The translations under genes were made by a program, and so were the position numbers. This document shows, in pieces, positions 62,723 through 64,000 of a stretch of 64,000 nt of DNA; within the stretch, counting starts at the first letter, position 1; every line of letters starts with the position of its first letter. Origin of the DNA: Piscinibacter gummiphilus (GTDB lineage Bacteria > Pseudomonadota > Gammaproteobacteria > Burkholderiales > Burkholderiaceae_C). The notes beneath the pieces are model-generated. The model worked only from the letters and a program-made list of their open reading frames with translations. It was not told the origin of the DNA and did no database searches. Location: the NCBI RefSeq assembly GCF_002116905.1, contig NZ_CP015118.1, positions 4,526,001-4,590,000 on the forward strand. The letters run 5' to 3'.

Positions 62723-63544
62723 TCAGGCCGCCCAGGCTTCGTTCAGCAGTTCCCGGAAAAGCACCGACAGCCGCGGCTCCGGATCCTCGCGTTCGGCACG
62801 TGACGGAACCAGGGTTTCGAGGCGAGCCAGCTCCTGCTCGATGAACCGCTGGATGGGCGCGATCTGGGGCGACAGCCCGAGCTCCGGGGTGCGGCGCTTC
62901 AACACCAGCAGGTCATCGATGGCTTCCCGCAAGCCTTCGACATCCTGGATCGTTTCGAGCAGACGTTCGAACTCGATGGGCGCCGGCTGTTGCCGGCGCT
63001 CGAGCCAACGGACCGACAGCAACGGGCGAAGGACGTAGAAGTATTTCTTCAGGGGCACCTGCTCGGCTTGCAGGTACCCGCGGAAGTTCGTCTTGGCCAT
63101 GCTGCGGTAGTGGTAGATGCCGCGCTCGACCGAATAGACCTCGGGCAGCAATGCCCGGGCTCGGGCCGCGAAGCCACCGCGGCTCTCGTACACCAGGGGC
63201 GACTGCACCCACTCGACGAAACCCGGGTTCGACACCCGGAACAGGCGCAGCGCCTTGCGAAGGTCCCACCCGTTGATGTCCATGTCGTCGACGATGGGGT
63301 ACTCGATGACGTCGCGTTGTTCTTCCAGCCCCACGGACAGATACCACTCCGGGCGGTTCACGTAGATGAAGCGCGCGTCGAAGTCGCTGTTGGGCGACGG
63401 AAAGCCCCAGGCCCGGCTGCCCGACTCCACGGCGAGCAGGACCTTGACGTCATGCTCCGCCTCGGCCCCGCGAAGCCGCTGGCGGATCTCCTCGCGCACC
63501 GCGAGTGGAACGTTCGTATCGTCAGATGGGGAGTTCGGGGCCAT
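62723..63544 (-). CDS. RlaP-type nucleotidyltransferase (DNA polymerase beta superfamily)
   Basis: 273 residues from MAPNSPSD at 63544. The nucleotidyltransferase core ESGSRAWGFPSPNSDFDAR (about 38-56) contains G-S-x-A and the D-x-D metal site. This spacing fits the RNA-repair RlaP family, which joins Hen1, RtcB or Rnl genes in some genomes; none is in view here. It is convergent with the cluster's last gene, so not part of it. Confidence 0.85.
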   Translation of the reverse strand: MAPNSPSDDTNVPLAVREEIRQRLRGAEAEHDVKVLLAVESGSRAWGFPSPNSDFDARFIYVNRPEWYLSVGLEEQRDVIEYPIVDDMDINGWDLRKALRLFRVSNPGFVEWVQSPLVYESRGGFAARARALLPEVYSVERGIYHYRSMAKTNFRGYLQAEQVPLKKYFYVLRPLLSVRWLERRQQPAPIEFERLLETIQDVEGLREAIDDLLVLKRRTPELGLSPQIAPIQRFIEQELARLETLVPSRAEREDPEPRLSVLFRELLNEAWAA

Positions 63545-63633
63545 GCCGCTGATTCTGCCTTCGATGTCCACAACGCCCACGTCGCGCGGCGCCACCATCG
63601 GAAGGGGCGGGTCGCCGGGTGTGGCGTACGTCG

Positions 63634-64000
63634 TCAGTCCCGAGGCATCGGCTCCCGGAAGGCCGAGTGGAGGATCAGGCCTCCCTTGAGCAGCAGCGGC
63701 TCGACCCGCACGAAGCCGGCATCGGACAGCGCGGCCCGCTGCTCCTCGATGCGCATGTAGAGCTGGTCGTTCGACTGCCCGCCGTCACCTGCGAAGTGGT
63801 CGCAGACGAGGTAGCGGCCCTGGGGCGACAGCAACGCACGCACCTGCTCGTGCAGGCCGCGGGCATGGCGCTTGTGGCGAAGCTCGTGCACGGCCTGGTG
63901 CGTGACCACGTGATCGAACGTGCCGAGGCCGTGGCCCAGTCCCGGTTCCTTGAAGCTGCGCTCGACGAAGGTCACGCGGCCGGCCAGCGCACCGAGGCGC
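63634..64000 (-). CDS. SAM-dependent methyltransferase (N-terminus off the window edge)
   Basis: About 122 residues up to the window edge, with the reading frame still open. The visible part has THQAVHELRHK (the acidic-aromatic post-II region), GRYLVCDHFAGDG (motif IV-like) and a C-terminal LKGGLILHSAFREP. It resembles class I methyltransferases, but the SAM-binding motif I would lie beyond 64000. The substrate is unknown. Confidence 0.75.
   Translation of the reverse strand, partial: RLGALAGRVTFVERSFKEPGLGHGLGTFDHVVTHQAVHELRHKRHARGLHEQVRALLSPQGRYLVCDHFAGDGGQSNDQLYMRIEEQRAALSDAGFVRVEPLLLKGGLILHSAFREPMPRD

Noticed and set aside
1..64000. CRISPR array, prophage or insertion sequence
   Set aside because: No regularly spaced identical repeats, transposase, integrase or phage structural gene was found. 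The palindromic repeats are few and dispersed.

Overview
This is a 64 kb stretch of a high-GC chromosome, densely packed with genes on both strands. The gene set points to a betaproteobacterium of the order Burkholderiales. The indicators are the DUF2782-thrB pair, a BPSS1780-type membrane protein, ctpA followed by moeB, the DUF6502-DUF4382 lipoprotein pair, a GuaC-type GMP reductase and an AscD-like ferredoxin reductase. I cannot name the genus from sequence alone. There is no prophage, insertion sequence or CRISPR array. The main repeats are five copies of a GTCATCCCGGCGAAGGCCGGG-type palindrome; four are inverted pairs, and all lie between genes.

Layout. 0-26 kb: methylglyoxal synthase with a degenerate duplicated domain; a metallophosphoesterase lipoprotein; two chemotaxis receptors with FliA-like promoters; a PaiB regulator; several uncharacterised proteins; Tat-exported PhoD and PhoX phosphatases; a DJ-1/PfpI protein; polA; the DUF2782-thrB operon; and uvrD. 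The three phosphatase genes each have a candidate Pho box, which suggests a locally rich phosphate-starvation regulon. 26-42 kb is mostly core metabolism: a pseudo-receiver, guaC, an S41 peptidase lipoprotein, valS, a degenerate 2-hydroxyacid dehydrogenase, galU, a cysM-Nudix-tusA operon, tRNA-Leu(CAA), a rhomboid protease and a ferredoxin reductase, plus several small hypothetical genes. 42-51 kb: tRNA-Arg(CCT); a translationally coupled polysaccharide deacetylase plus a fused ATP-grasp/low-molecular-weight tyrosine phosphatase; ctpA-moeB; a LOG-family protein; arginase; and an SDR.

51-62.7 kb is the most interesting region. It is a compact same-strand cluster of nine genes: YjfI (DUF2170), PspA/IM30, a small helix/ribbon protein, YqiJ, flotillin YqiK, a 1719-residue coiled-coil AAA+ ATPase, a single-HKD phospholipase-D protein, a CorA-like channel and an unknown protein. 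It reads as a membrane-remodelling or envelope-stress system: an ESCRT-III-like polymer (PspA), a flotillin scaffold, a large AAA+ motor that could disassemble one of them, a lipid-cleaving enzyme and an ion channel. Its promoter has a perfect TTGACA -35 box and overlapping dyads. I see no sigma-54 signature and no PspF gene, unlike the classical psp operon.

The window ends with an RlaP-type nucleotidyltransferase and a truncated methyltransferase, both on the minus strand.
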